DNA from: an uncultured Flavobacterium sp.
GTDB lineage: Bacteria; Bacteroidota; Bacteroidia; Flavobacteriales; Flavobacteriaceae
NCBI RefSeq assembly: GCF_946220915.1
Contig: NZ_CAMIHH010000134.1
Span: 1 to 7,569, forward strand
Direction: 5' to 3'
Length of the DNA: 7,569 nt
Positions 1-5,630 of this stretch are shown here, piece by piece. Below the pieces are notes generated by a model. It saw only the letters and a program-made list of their open reading frames with translations. It was not told the DNA's origin and did no database searches. Position 1 is the stretch's first letter, and each line of letters begins with the position of its first letter. The translations under genes and the position numbers were made by a program.

Positions 1-18
1 CCCCAAAAACTTTTTCTC

Positions 19-26
19 CATATTTG
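19..26 (+). promoter_or_regulatory. Possible Bacteroidota -7 box for tex
   Basis: The octamer CATATTTG matches the Bacteroidota -7 consensus TAnnTTTG except for its first base. It lies 20 nt before the tex start codon, which would give a leader of about 12-15 nt, similar to the other leaders in this window. No convincing -33 TTTG is visible, because only 18 nt of upstream sequence are present. One mismatch and the window edge make this weak. Confidence 0.3.
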
Positions 27-46
27 CATTCCTAAAATTCTACTCC

Positions 47-2170
47 ATGACCAATCTCCAATATATCTCCACGCAAGTTACTGCCAATACCAAAAGCATT
101 GAAGCCACACTGCAACTGCTTGCCGAAGACTGCACCATACCCTTCATAGCCCGCTATCGTAAGGACAAGACCGGCAACCTCGATGAGGTGGTTATTGAGC
201 AGATCACGAAGCTCAGCCAGGCGTACGAGGCCATCGTAAAGCGAAAGGATGCCATACTGAAAAGCATCGCGGAGCAAAATGCGCTGACCGCCGACCTGGA
301 GCAAAAAATATTCGCCAGCTTCGACCTGAATGAGCTGGAGGACCTGTACCTTCCCTACAAAAAGAAAAAGAAGACCCGCGCCGATGTGGCTCGCGAAAAA
401 GGCCTGGAGCCGCTGGCAAAGATCATCATGGCGCAGAATGCCGATGATGTCGATTTCCTGGCCTCCAAGTACCTGAACGGTCAGGTGCCCAATGAGGACG
501 AAGCCTTACAGGGCGCGCGTGACATCATCGCCGAATGGATCAATGAGAATGTATACATCCGCAAGTCGTTGCGGAAAATTTTCGGCCGCAAAGCGGCTAT
601 AACAACGAAAGTCACCAAGGCCGGAAAGGAGGATGAAAAGGCCAAAAAATTCGAGCAGTATTTCGACTGGAGCGAAAACCTCACCAAGGCGCCTTCCCAC
701 CGCCTGCTCGCCATGCTGCGTGCCGAGAATGAGGGCTTCATCAAGCTCAAGACTGAAGTCGATAACGATGAGGTACTTGACTTCATGGAACAGACCGTGA
801 TAAAGAACAACCGCGATACTGCCACCCAATTGAAGCTTGCCATTGCCGACAGCTACAAGCGCCTGCTGAACCCCGCCATATCTAACGAGGTGATGCAGGA
901 AGCCAAGGCCAAAGCCGATGCCGTGGCGATACAGGTATTTGCCACCAACCTGCAGCAGCTATTGCTCGCGCCGCCATTGGGCGAAAAGCGCATCCTGGCC
1001 ATCGATCCCGGCTTCCGCACGGGGTGCAAGGTCGTGTGCCTGGACGAGAACGGCGGGCTGCTGTATAACGAGACCATCTTCCCCCACGCGCCGCAAAATG
1101 AGTCGGCCATCGCCATGAAAAAGATACGCTCGATGGTCAATGCGTATAAGATAGACGCGGTATCCATCGGCAACGGGACCGCCAGCCGCGAAACCGAGCA
1201 TTTCATCAAGAAAATAGCATGGGACAAGCCGGTGCAGGTCTTCATTGTGAGCGAGGCCGGGGCTTCGGTATATTCGGCATCCAAGATTGCGCGGGAGGAA
1301 TTCGGCAATTATGATGTCACGGTTAGGGGTGCGGTGTCCATTGGCCGCCGCCTGAGTGACCCGCTGGCCGAGCTGGTAAAGATCGAACCGAAAGCCATTG
1401 GCGTAGGCCAGTACCAGCACGATGTGGACCAGGGCATGCTGAAGGGCGAGCTGGATACCGTGGTAATGCGCTGCGTGAACTCGGTGGGCGTTAACATCAA
1501 TACGGCGAGCAAATCGCTGCTGGGCTACGTGTCGGGCATTGGCGAGAAGCTGGCCGAGAACATCGTGGCCTACCGCACGGAGAACGGCCCATTCGAAGAC
1601 CGTAAGCAGCTGAAAAAAGTGCCAAGGCTGGGCGAAAAGGCCTACCAGCAGGCAGCGGCATTCATCCGCATACCGAATGCGAAGAACCCGCTGGACAACT
1701 CTGCCGTACACCCGGAAGCCTACCCTATCGTTGAAAAGATGGCAAAGGACCTGAAGCTAAAAACATCCGACCTTGTATCAAACAAGGAAGCCATCGCCAA
1801 AGTGCCTGTAGACAACTACGTGACCGGCAATGTTGGGCTTTTAGGATTAAAAGACATATTGAAAGAACTTGAAAAACCCGGCCTTGACCCGCGTAAATCG
1901 GCAAAGGTTTTTGAGTTCGACCCGAATGTAAAGACCATGAAAGACCTCCGCATTGGGATGGTGCTGCCGGGCATTGTGAACAACATTACGAATTTCGGCT
2001 GCTTTGTAGATGTGGGCATCAAGGAAAGCGGGCTGGTACACATCTCGCAGCTTAAGGAAGGCTTTGTAAGCGATGTAAATGAAGTAGTGAAACTGCACCA
2101 GCACGTTACCGTGAAAGTAGTTGAGGTGGATGAGGAAAGGAAAAGAGTGGCGCTGACGATGATTTTATAG
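47..2170 (+). CDS. tex: Tex, S1-domain RNA-binding transcription accessory protein
   Basis: Full-length Tex (707 aa, within the usual range), a cytoplasmic nucleic-acid-binding protein linked to transcription and RNA metabolism; its exact role is unsettled even in model species. Domains in order: Tex N-terminal helical region (about 1-200) with the family signature IPFIARYRK at 31-39 and the basic linker LPYKKKKKTRA at 102-112; YqgF/RNase H-like domain (about 314-440) opening with ILAIDPGFRTG at 316-326, followed by EAGASVYSAS at 403-412; the family block GQYQHDV at 454-460; helix-hairpin-helix region (about 485-545) with GVNINTAS at 481-488 and GIGEKLAENI at 497-506; and a C-terminal S1 domain (about 634-705) with GIVNNITNFGCFVDVG at 642-657. 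The ATG at 47 is chosen because the family's N-terminal block follows directly and no earlier ATG lies in frame. It stands alone, convergent with tatA, and ends just before a shared terminator. The family call is very secure. Confidence 0.97.
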   Translation: MTNLQYISTQVTANTKSIEATLQLLAEDCTIPFIARYRKDKTGNLDEVVIEQITKLSQAYEAIVKRKDAILKSIAEQNALTADLEQKIFASFDLNELEDLYLPYKKKKKTRADVAREKGLEPLAKIIMAQNADDVDFLASKYLNGQVPNEDEALQGARDIIAEWINENVYIRKSLRKIFGRKAAITTKVTKAGKEDEKAKKFEQYFDWSENLTKAPSHRLLAMLRAENEGFIKLKTEVDNDEVLDFMEQTVIKNNRDTATQLKLAIADSYKRLLNPAISNEVMQEAKAKADAVAIQVFATNLQQLLLAPPLGEKRILAIDPGFRTGCKVVCLDENGGLLYNETIFPHAPQNESAIAMKKIRSMVNAYKIDAVSIGNGTASRETEHFIKKIAWDKPVQVFIVSEAGASVYSASKIAREEFGNYDVTVRGAVSIGRRLSDPLAELVKIEPKAIGVGQYQHDVDQGMLKGELDTVVMRCVNSVGVNINTASKSLLGYVSGIGEKLAENIVAYRTENGPFEDRKQLKKVPRLGEKAYQQAAAFIRIPNAKNPLDNSAVHPEAYPIVEKMAKDLKLKTSDLVSNKEAIAKVPVDNYVTGNVGLLGLKDILKELEKPGLDPRKSAKVFEFDPNVKTMKDLRIGMVLPGIVNNITNFGCFVDVGIKESGLVHISQLKEGFVSDVNEVVKLHQHVTVKVVEVDEERKRVALTMIL

Positions 2171-2201
2171 AGGTTGATTTGTGGATGTGGTACAAAATAA
2201 A

Positions 2202-2233
2202 AAACCCCTCTGAGCATTTCCTCAGAGGGGTTT
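2202..2233. terminator. Bidirectional intrinsic terminator between tex and tatA
   Basis: A perfect 13-bp inverted repeat (AAACCCCTCTGAG, 6-nt loop CATTTC, CTCAGAGGGGTTT) sits 31 nt after the tex stop codon and 25 nt past the tatA stop. The right arm ends in TTT followed by CATTTAT. The left side is preceded by AAAATAAAA, which reads as a U-tract on the other strand. The hairpin can therefore serve both converging genes. Confidence 0.9.
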
Positions 2234-2258
2234 CATTTATAATTAACCGTAGGTATAA

Positions 2259-2447
2259 TTATAGTTTATTTTCTTCCTGCGCAGGCTTCTTGGAAGTAGC
2301 AGGCTGTTCTCCGGCTTTAGCAGCGTTTTTAAATTCTTTTATACCGGTACCCAATCCTTTCATAAGCTCAGGGATTTTTTTACCCCCAAACAGCAACACC
2401 ACGATCACCAATATGACAAGAATCTCTGTTAAACCAAATTTTCCCAT
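2259..2447 (-). CDS. tatA: TatA/E family twin-arginine translocase subunit
   Basis: A 62-aa protein of the TatA/B (MttA/Hcf106) family, the pore-forming subunit of the twin-arginine pathway that moves folded proteins across the inner membrane. It has the full TatA layout: a very short N-terminus, one membrane helix at about residues 6-20 with a polar Glu8 near its start, the hinge motif FGGKKIPEL at 20-28, an amphipathic helix at about 24-44 (MKGLGTGIKEFKNA), and a short charged, unstructured tail. The length and the LFGGKKIPEL hinge favour TatA over TatB. No tatC is in the window, so the partner must lie elsewhere; tat genes are often scattered in Bacteroidota. It has its own promoter-like element upstream, and it converges on tex across a shared terminator. 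Confidence 0.95.
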   Translation of the reverse strand: MGKFGLTEILVILVIVVLLFGGKKIPELMKGLGTGIKEFKNAAKAGEQPATSKKPAQEENKL

Positions 2448-2470
2448 GACAACAAGTTTAAATTATCCGA

Positions 2471-2478
2471 CAAAGTTA
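2471..2478 (-). promoter_or_regulatory. Bacteroidota -7 box for tatA
   Basis: Read on the minus strand, this is TAACTTTG, a full match to TAnnTTTG, 23 nt upstream of the tatA start codon. A T-rich GTTTTTG lies 15 nt further upstream and may act as a rather close -33 element. Expected transcription starts a few bases downstream, leaving a leader of roughly 15-18 nt. Confidence 0.55.
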
Positions 2479-2615
2479 CTATAAAATGCATTACAAAAAC
2501 TATTTACGCTAAATATTTGATTATGGTTTCCGTTAATAAAAATAAAAAAACTACGGCATTTGTAACGCACAGGGCATTTGTTGGCTTTACAAAACGCATA
2601 ATGCCGCAGGATTAC

Positions 2616-2623
2616 TATATTTG
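2616..2623 (+). promoter_or_regulatory. Bacteroidota -7 box for the M23-SdpI-GH3 cluster
   Basis: TATATTTG is a full match to TAnnTTTG and ends 17 nt before the ATG of the M23 peptidase gene. I see no good TTTG at the expected -33 spacing. Its position in the tatA/M23 divergent intergenic region makes it the likely start of the transcript covering the peptidase, SdpI-family and GH3 genes. The 193-nt gap holds this element and the tatA element and nothing else that I can identify. Confidence 0.5.
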
Positions 2624-2640
2624 TCAATTAAACGGTTATT

Positions 2641-3510
2641 ATGACGGCAAAAAGGCTCAAAAGGCAGGTGATCAAAAAAAAGCTGTTCACCAAGAACCGC
2701 CTGGTAATACTTAACGAGGACTCTTTTGAAGAGCTTTTTTCCCTGAGGCTTAACCTCATGAACGTTTTTGTGGCGATAACATCCATCAGCATCGTCATGA
2801 TTGCCCTTACCACTTATATCATTGCCTTTACACCGCTGAGGGAATACATTCCGGGATATGCATCGACTAAACTTAAGCGCGAGGCTACCGAAAATGCCCT
2901 GCGGTCTGATTCCCTGCAAAAGGTCATTAACCAGAACAGCGCCTACCTGGCATCGATAAAGCGCGTTCTTACAGGCGATCTGGACCATACCCGGCTGAGC
3001 CGCGATTCTATTGTGCCTGGCGACCAGCCGGCGCTAACCGATGAGGAAATGAAGCCCTCTGCAGCCGACATGAAGCTGCGCGAGGAAGTGGCCAAGGAAG
3101 ATAAATACAATCTGTTCGAAACGGCTAAGCCACGCGTAGGCCTCGTGCTTTTTGCCCCGGTTAAAGGGCACATTACCGAAAATTACAACGCAAGGGCTAA
3201 ACACTTTGCTGTAGACATTGCCCTTGCCAAAGATACACCCATAAAGGCTGTGGCTGCCGGGACGGTTATCCTGGCCGACTGGACACCAACCAATGGCAAC
3301 GTGATCGTGCTGCGCCATAACGACGGGATCCTCTCTGTATACAAGCATGCTGCATCGCTAACCAAAGAGCAGGGAGATATTGTACGCTCGGGCGAGGTGG
3401 TCGCGCTGGCAGGGTCTACAGGGGCGCAATCTACCGGGGTGCACCTGCACTTTGAACTGTGGAAGGACGGCTACCCTATAAATCCAACCCAATTTATTGA
3501 TTTTGAATAA
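2641..3510 (+). CDS. Membrane-anchored M23 (LytM-type) metallopeptidase
   Basis: A 289-aa predicted peptidoglycan endopeptidase. The first ~37 residues are basic and should be cytoplasmic. One membrane helix follows at about 40-63, and a likely helical or coiled stretch with Leu/Ile/Val spacing at about 75-112. A polar linker (about 113-165) leads to the LytM/M23 domain at about 170-285. All zinc and catalytic positions of the family are visible: His188 and Asp192 in HxxxD (HFAVD), His236 in VYKHA, and His268/His270 in HLHFELW. The enzyme is therefore predicted to be active, unlike degenerate EnvC/NlpD-type activators. The anchor would place the domain in the periplasm, where it could cut peptide cross-links. 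The ATG at 2641 is 17 nt after a -7 box, and the downstream SdpI-family gene follows almost directly. The natural substrate bond cannot be told from sequence. Confidence 0.92.
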   Translation: MTAKRLKRQVIKKKLFTKNRLVILNEDSFEELFSLRLNLMNVFVAITSISIVMIALTTYIIAFTPLREYIPGYASTKLKREATENALRSDSLQKVINQNSAYLASIKRVLTGDLDHTRLSRDSIVPGDQPALTDEEMKPSAADMKLREEVAKEDKYNLFETAKPRVGLVLFAPVKGHITENYNARAKHFAVDIALAKDTPIKAVAAGTVILADWTPTNGNVIVLRHNDGILSVYKHAASLTKEQGDIVRSGEVVALAGSTGAQSTGVHLHFELWKDGYPINPTQFIDFE

Positions 3511-3511
3511 C

Positions 3512-3868
3512 ATGGAAGAGTTTATAGACAATGTGTTTTTTGTATCGCTGACGTGCGGGGTTATATTCCTGGTGGCGGCAGGCGTTATGCATCTTTTTCC
3601 GCCGAAAAAAATTAACCACCTTTACGGTTACCGAACCCCGGCATCAATGAAAACGCAGGAGCGATGGGATTTTGCACAACGCTATTCTGCAATCCAAATG
3701 ATGAAAGTGGCAATTGCACTCATTGTGTTATCGCTTACCGGCTACTTTTTTGATTTACCGGTTACCGTCAACATAAGTCTTGGCCTGGTGCTCGTAGTGC
3801 TCTCAGCCTTTTATATGTTTATCACAACCGAACGGGCTATCAGGAAAAACTTCAACGATATCCCTTAA
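3512..3868 (+). CDS. SdpI-family small integral membrane protein
   Basis: A 118-aa protein with three predicted membrane helices (about 9-29, 62-80, 86-105). The loop after helix 1 carries the SdpI-family signature: Asn35, GYRTP at 39-43 and Trp52 (N-x3-GYRTP ... W-x2-AQ). In Bacillus the founding member SdpI gives immunity to the SdpC toxin and helps signal through SdpR. Most members, including short single-domain ones like this, have no known role, and no SdpC-like gene is seen here. I chose the ATG at 3512, one base after the M23 stop codon. An in-frame TTG at 3497 would add five residues (MILNN) inside the M23 gene and is less likely. The near-zero spacing implies co-transcription and perhaps translational coupling with the peptidase. 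Confidence 0.87.
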   Translation: MEEFIDNVFFVSLTCGVIFLVAAGVMHLFPPKKINHLYGYRTPASMKTQERWDFAQRYSAIQMMKVAIALIVLSLTGYFFDLPVTVNISLGLVLVVLSAFYMFITTERAIRKNFNDIP

Positions 3869-3908
3869 ATGCGCAAGAGTGAACTCAATCTACAATCTGA
3901 AATAAGAA

Positions 3909-5414
3909 ATGTCCATAAAATCATTTGCAGCAAAAATTTTCGCAGGCATTATGCACAGCAAGACCCAAAAGTGGGCCAGTAATCCTGTTGAAACCCAACA
4001 CAAGGTTTTCAGAGCGCTCATTGCAAAGGCATCGGGCACAGCATTCGGCAAAGATCATGATTTTGGCACAATAACATCATTTGAAGATTTTGCTGCCAGA
4101 GTTCCTGTACGGGATTACGAAATCCTGAAAAACTATGTAGACAGGGTTGTAAAAGGGGAGGAGAATGTAATGTGGCCGGGAAAGCCATTGTACTTTGCCA
4201 AAACATCGGGCACTACCTCGGGGGCAAAATACATTCCGTTAACCAAAGAAAGCATGCCTTATCACATCCAGGCGGCACGCAATGCAATATTGGCGTACAT
4301 ACACGAAACCGGCAAAGCTGATTTTGTAGACGGCAAGATGATATTCCTGCAGGGCAGTCCCGAGCTGGACGAAAAGAATGGCATAAAGCTGGGCCGCCTC
4401 TCGGGAATCGTGGCACATTATGTTCCGGCTTACCTGCAGCGCAACCGTATGCCAAGCTGGGAAACCAACGTTATTGATGACTGGGAAACTAAAGTAGATG
4501 CCATTGTAGAGGAAACTTATAACGAGGATATGCAGGTAATATCGGGCATACCGTCGTGGGTGCAGATGTATTTTGAAAAGCTGCAACAAAAGGAAGGTAA
4601 GAAGGTAGGTGATATTTTTAAAAATTTCGACCTCTTTATTTATGGAGGCGTGAACTACGAACCTTACCGTGCTAAATTTGAGAACCTCATTGGCCGAAAG
4701 GTCGACAGCATTGAGTTGTTCCCTGCATCCGAAGGATTTTTTGCCTATCAGGATTCGCAAAAGGAAAAGGGCATGCTGCTGCTGCTTAACTCAGGTATTT
4801 TTTACGAATTCATAAAGGCAGATGAGTTCTTTACCGATAGTCCGAAACGTTATACCATAGGAAATGTGGAGTTAGGTGTAAATTATGTTTTGATCATATC
4901 TACCAATGCCGGCTTGTGGGCCTACAATATCGGCGATACGGTTGCGTTCACTTCACTGAATCCGCATCGCATAATCGTGACGGGAAGGATCAAGCATTAC
5001 ATCTCTGCTTTTGGCGAGCACGTTATTGGCAAAGAGGTGGAGAGCGCCTTAAACGAAGCCATGGAAGGCACGGATGTGCGGGTAAATGAGTTTACCGTTG
5101 CCCCACAGATAACACCGGCAGATGGGCTGCCGTACCATGAATGGTTCATTGAGTTTGAAACAGAGCCGACAGACATGGACACATTTGCCCAGAAAATAGA
5201 TGCCGCAATGCGGAAGCAGAATGTATATTATGACGATCTGATTGTAGGAAAGGTATTATGCACGTTGGTGATTACGCCGGTAGCTAAAGACGGCTTTAGG
5301 GAATATATGAAGTCGATCGGCAAGCTGGGGGGGCAGAACAAGCTCCCAAGGCTGAGTAACGACAGGAAGATTGCGGAAGCCATAAAAACAACTCATGGAA
5401 ACGGGAAAAATTAA
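3909..5414 (+). CDS. GH3 family acyl-adenylate-forming enzyme
   Basis: A 501-aa soluble protein of the GH3 family, part of the ANL adenylating superfamily. Plant members adenylate hormones such as jasmonate or auxin and join them to amino acids; substrates of bacterial members are unknown. The three nucleotide-binding motifs are intact: motif I TSGTTSGAKYIPLT at 99-112 (phosphate loop), motif II FPASEGFFAY at 271-280 (equivalent of plant YGSSE), and motif III YNIGD at 339-343 (plant YRxGD). GRIKHYISAFGEHV at 359-372 fits the hinge into the small C-terminal domain (about 365-495), which ends with GGQNKLPRL at 474-482. Catalysis is therefore expected. The start at 3909 follows an A-rich stretch, 40 nt after the SdpI-family stop, with no terminator in between, so the gene probably shares the upstream transcript. 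The family is firm; acid and amine substrates cannot be inferred. Confidence 0.93.
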   Translation: MSIKSFAAKIFAGIMHSKTQKWASNPVETQHKVFRALIAKASGTAFGKDHDFGTITSFEDFAARVPVRDYEILKNYVDRVVKGEENVMWPGKPLYFAKTSGTTSGAKYIPLTKESMPYHIQAARNAILAYIHETGKADFVDGKMIFLQGSPELDEKNGIKLGRLSGIVAHYVPAYLQRNRMPSWETNVIDDWETKVDAIVEETYNEDMQVISGIPSWVQMYFEKLQQKEGKKVGDIFKNFDLFIYGGVNYEPYRAKFENLIGRKVDSIELFPASEGFFAYQDSQKEKGMLLLLNSGIFYEFIKADEFFTDSPKRYTIGNVELGVNYVLIISTNAGLWAYNIGDTVAFTSLNPHRIIVTGRIKHYISAFGEHVIGKEVESALNEAMEGTDVRVNEFTVAPQITPADGLPYHEWFIEFETEPTDMDTFAQKIDAAMRKQNVYYDDLIVGKVLCTLVITPVAKDGFREYMKSIGKLGGQNKLPRLSNDRKIAEAIKTTHGNGKN

Positions 5415-5562
5415 ATATAAGGAAGAAGCGGCTAGGCTATGCAGGGTTTTGGATATAGCAATCGATACATTCACAATTGCTGTCGCCATGAAAAAAGGAA
5501 CGCTTACTGCAGCAGAGGCGCAAGGGTTACGAAACCTGATGCGCAGTAACGAGATGCAGTAA
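5395..5562 (+). CDS. Small hypothetical protein, 55 aa, overlapping the GH3 gene end
   Basis: An ATG-started ORF of 55 codons that overlaps the last 20 nt of the GH3 gene in another frame and ends in TAA. The product begins METGKIKYKEEAARL and ends GLRNLMRSNEMQ. It is polar and probably helical, without a signal peptide or a clear membrane segment; residues 19-32 (LDIAIDTFTIAVAM) are the most hydrophobic part. I recognise no family. Support for coding: it fills most of an otherwise empty 216-nt gap, its start overlaps the upstream gene in the way translationally coupled genes do, and its composition looks protein-like rather than random. Against it: it is short, has no recognisable motif and no promoter of its own. 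It could be a real coupled small protein or a chance ORF. Confidence 0.5.
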   Translation: METGKIKYKEEAARLCRVLDIAIDTFTIAVAMKKGTLTAAEAQGLRNLMRSNEMQ

Positions 5563-5606
5563 GAGCAGAATGAGATGATGTGTATAGCGATTTAAATAAA
5601 TAAACA

Positions 5607-5614
5607 TACATTTG
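5607..5614 (+). promoter_or_regulatory. Bacteroidota -7 box for the 562-aa gene
   Basis: TACATTTG is a full match to TAnnTTTG and ends 16 nt before the ATG at 5631. The leader between them (CCACAAAACAAACAAA) is A-rich and free of G, as expected for a Bacteroidota translation start without Shine-Dalgarno pairing. No clear -33 TTTG is visible at normal spacing. No terminator is seen between the GH3/small ORF pair and this element, so read-through from upstream is also possible. Confidence 0.55.
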
Positions 5615-5630
5615 CCACAAAACAAACAAA

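Noticed and set aside
959..1711. Long antisense open frame (250 codons) opposite tex
   Set aside because: It lies wholly inside the well-conserved tex gene, in its more GC-rich part where antisense stop codons are rare, and its translation has low-complexity, protein-unlike composition with no recognisable motif.
200..1900. Slight G+C drop along tex (about 55-58% in two stretches counted at 1381-1440 and 1561-1620, about 42-47% at 1741-1860)
   Set aside because: The change is modest, rises again to about 53% at 1921-1980, and coincides with the normal linker before the S1 domain. There is no frame break or recombination footprint.
2517..2714. Plus-strand frame of 65 codons between tatA and the M23 gene
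   Set aside because: It runs over the M23 promoter box and start codon and into the M23 coding region in another frame. The product is a Lys/Gln-rich shadow without family features.
3512..3868. SdpI-family gene as part of a toxin-immunity (SdpABC-like) bacteriocin module
   Set aside because: No SdpA, SdpB or SdpC-like gene, secreted toxin precursor or ArsR-type regulator is present nearby, and short SdpI-domain proteins are common in bacteria without such toxins.
3869..3982. Short frame beginning at an ATG directly after the SdpI-family stop (TAAATG)
   Set aside because: The 37-codon product overlaps the GH3 N-terminus for about two thirds of its length and has no recognisable features. The junction geometry is suggestive, but chance is the simpler explanation.
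4239..4760. Antisense open frame (173 codons) opposite the GH3 gene
   Set aside because: It covers GH3 nucleotide-binding motif I and most of the GH3 core. The plus-strand protein is clearly conserved, and the antisense product matches no family I know.
5543..5577. Imperfect tandem repeat, GCAGTAA at 13-nt spacing followed by GAG/GAT-rich sequence
   Set aside because: There are only two clear copies of a 7-mer, one at the end of the small ORF and one spanning its stop codon. It is too short and degenerate to call an operator or repeat element.
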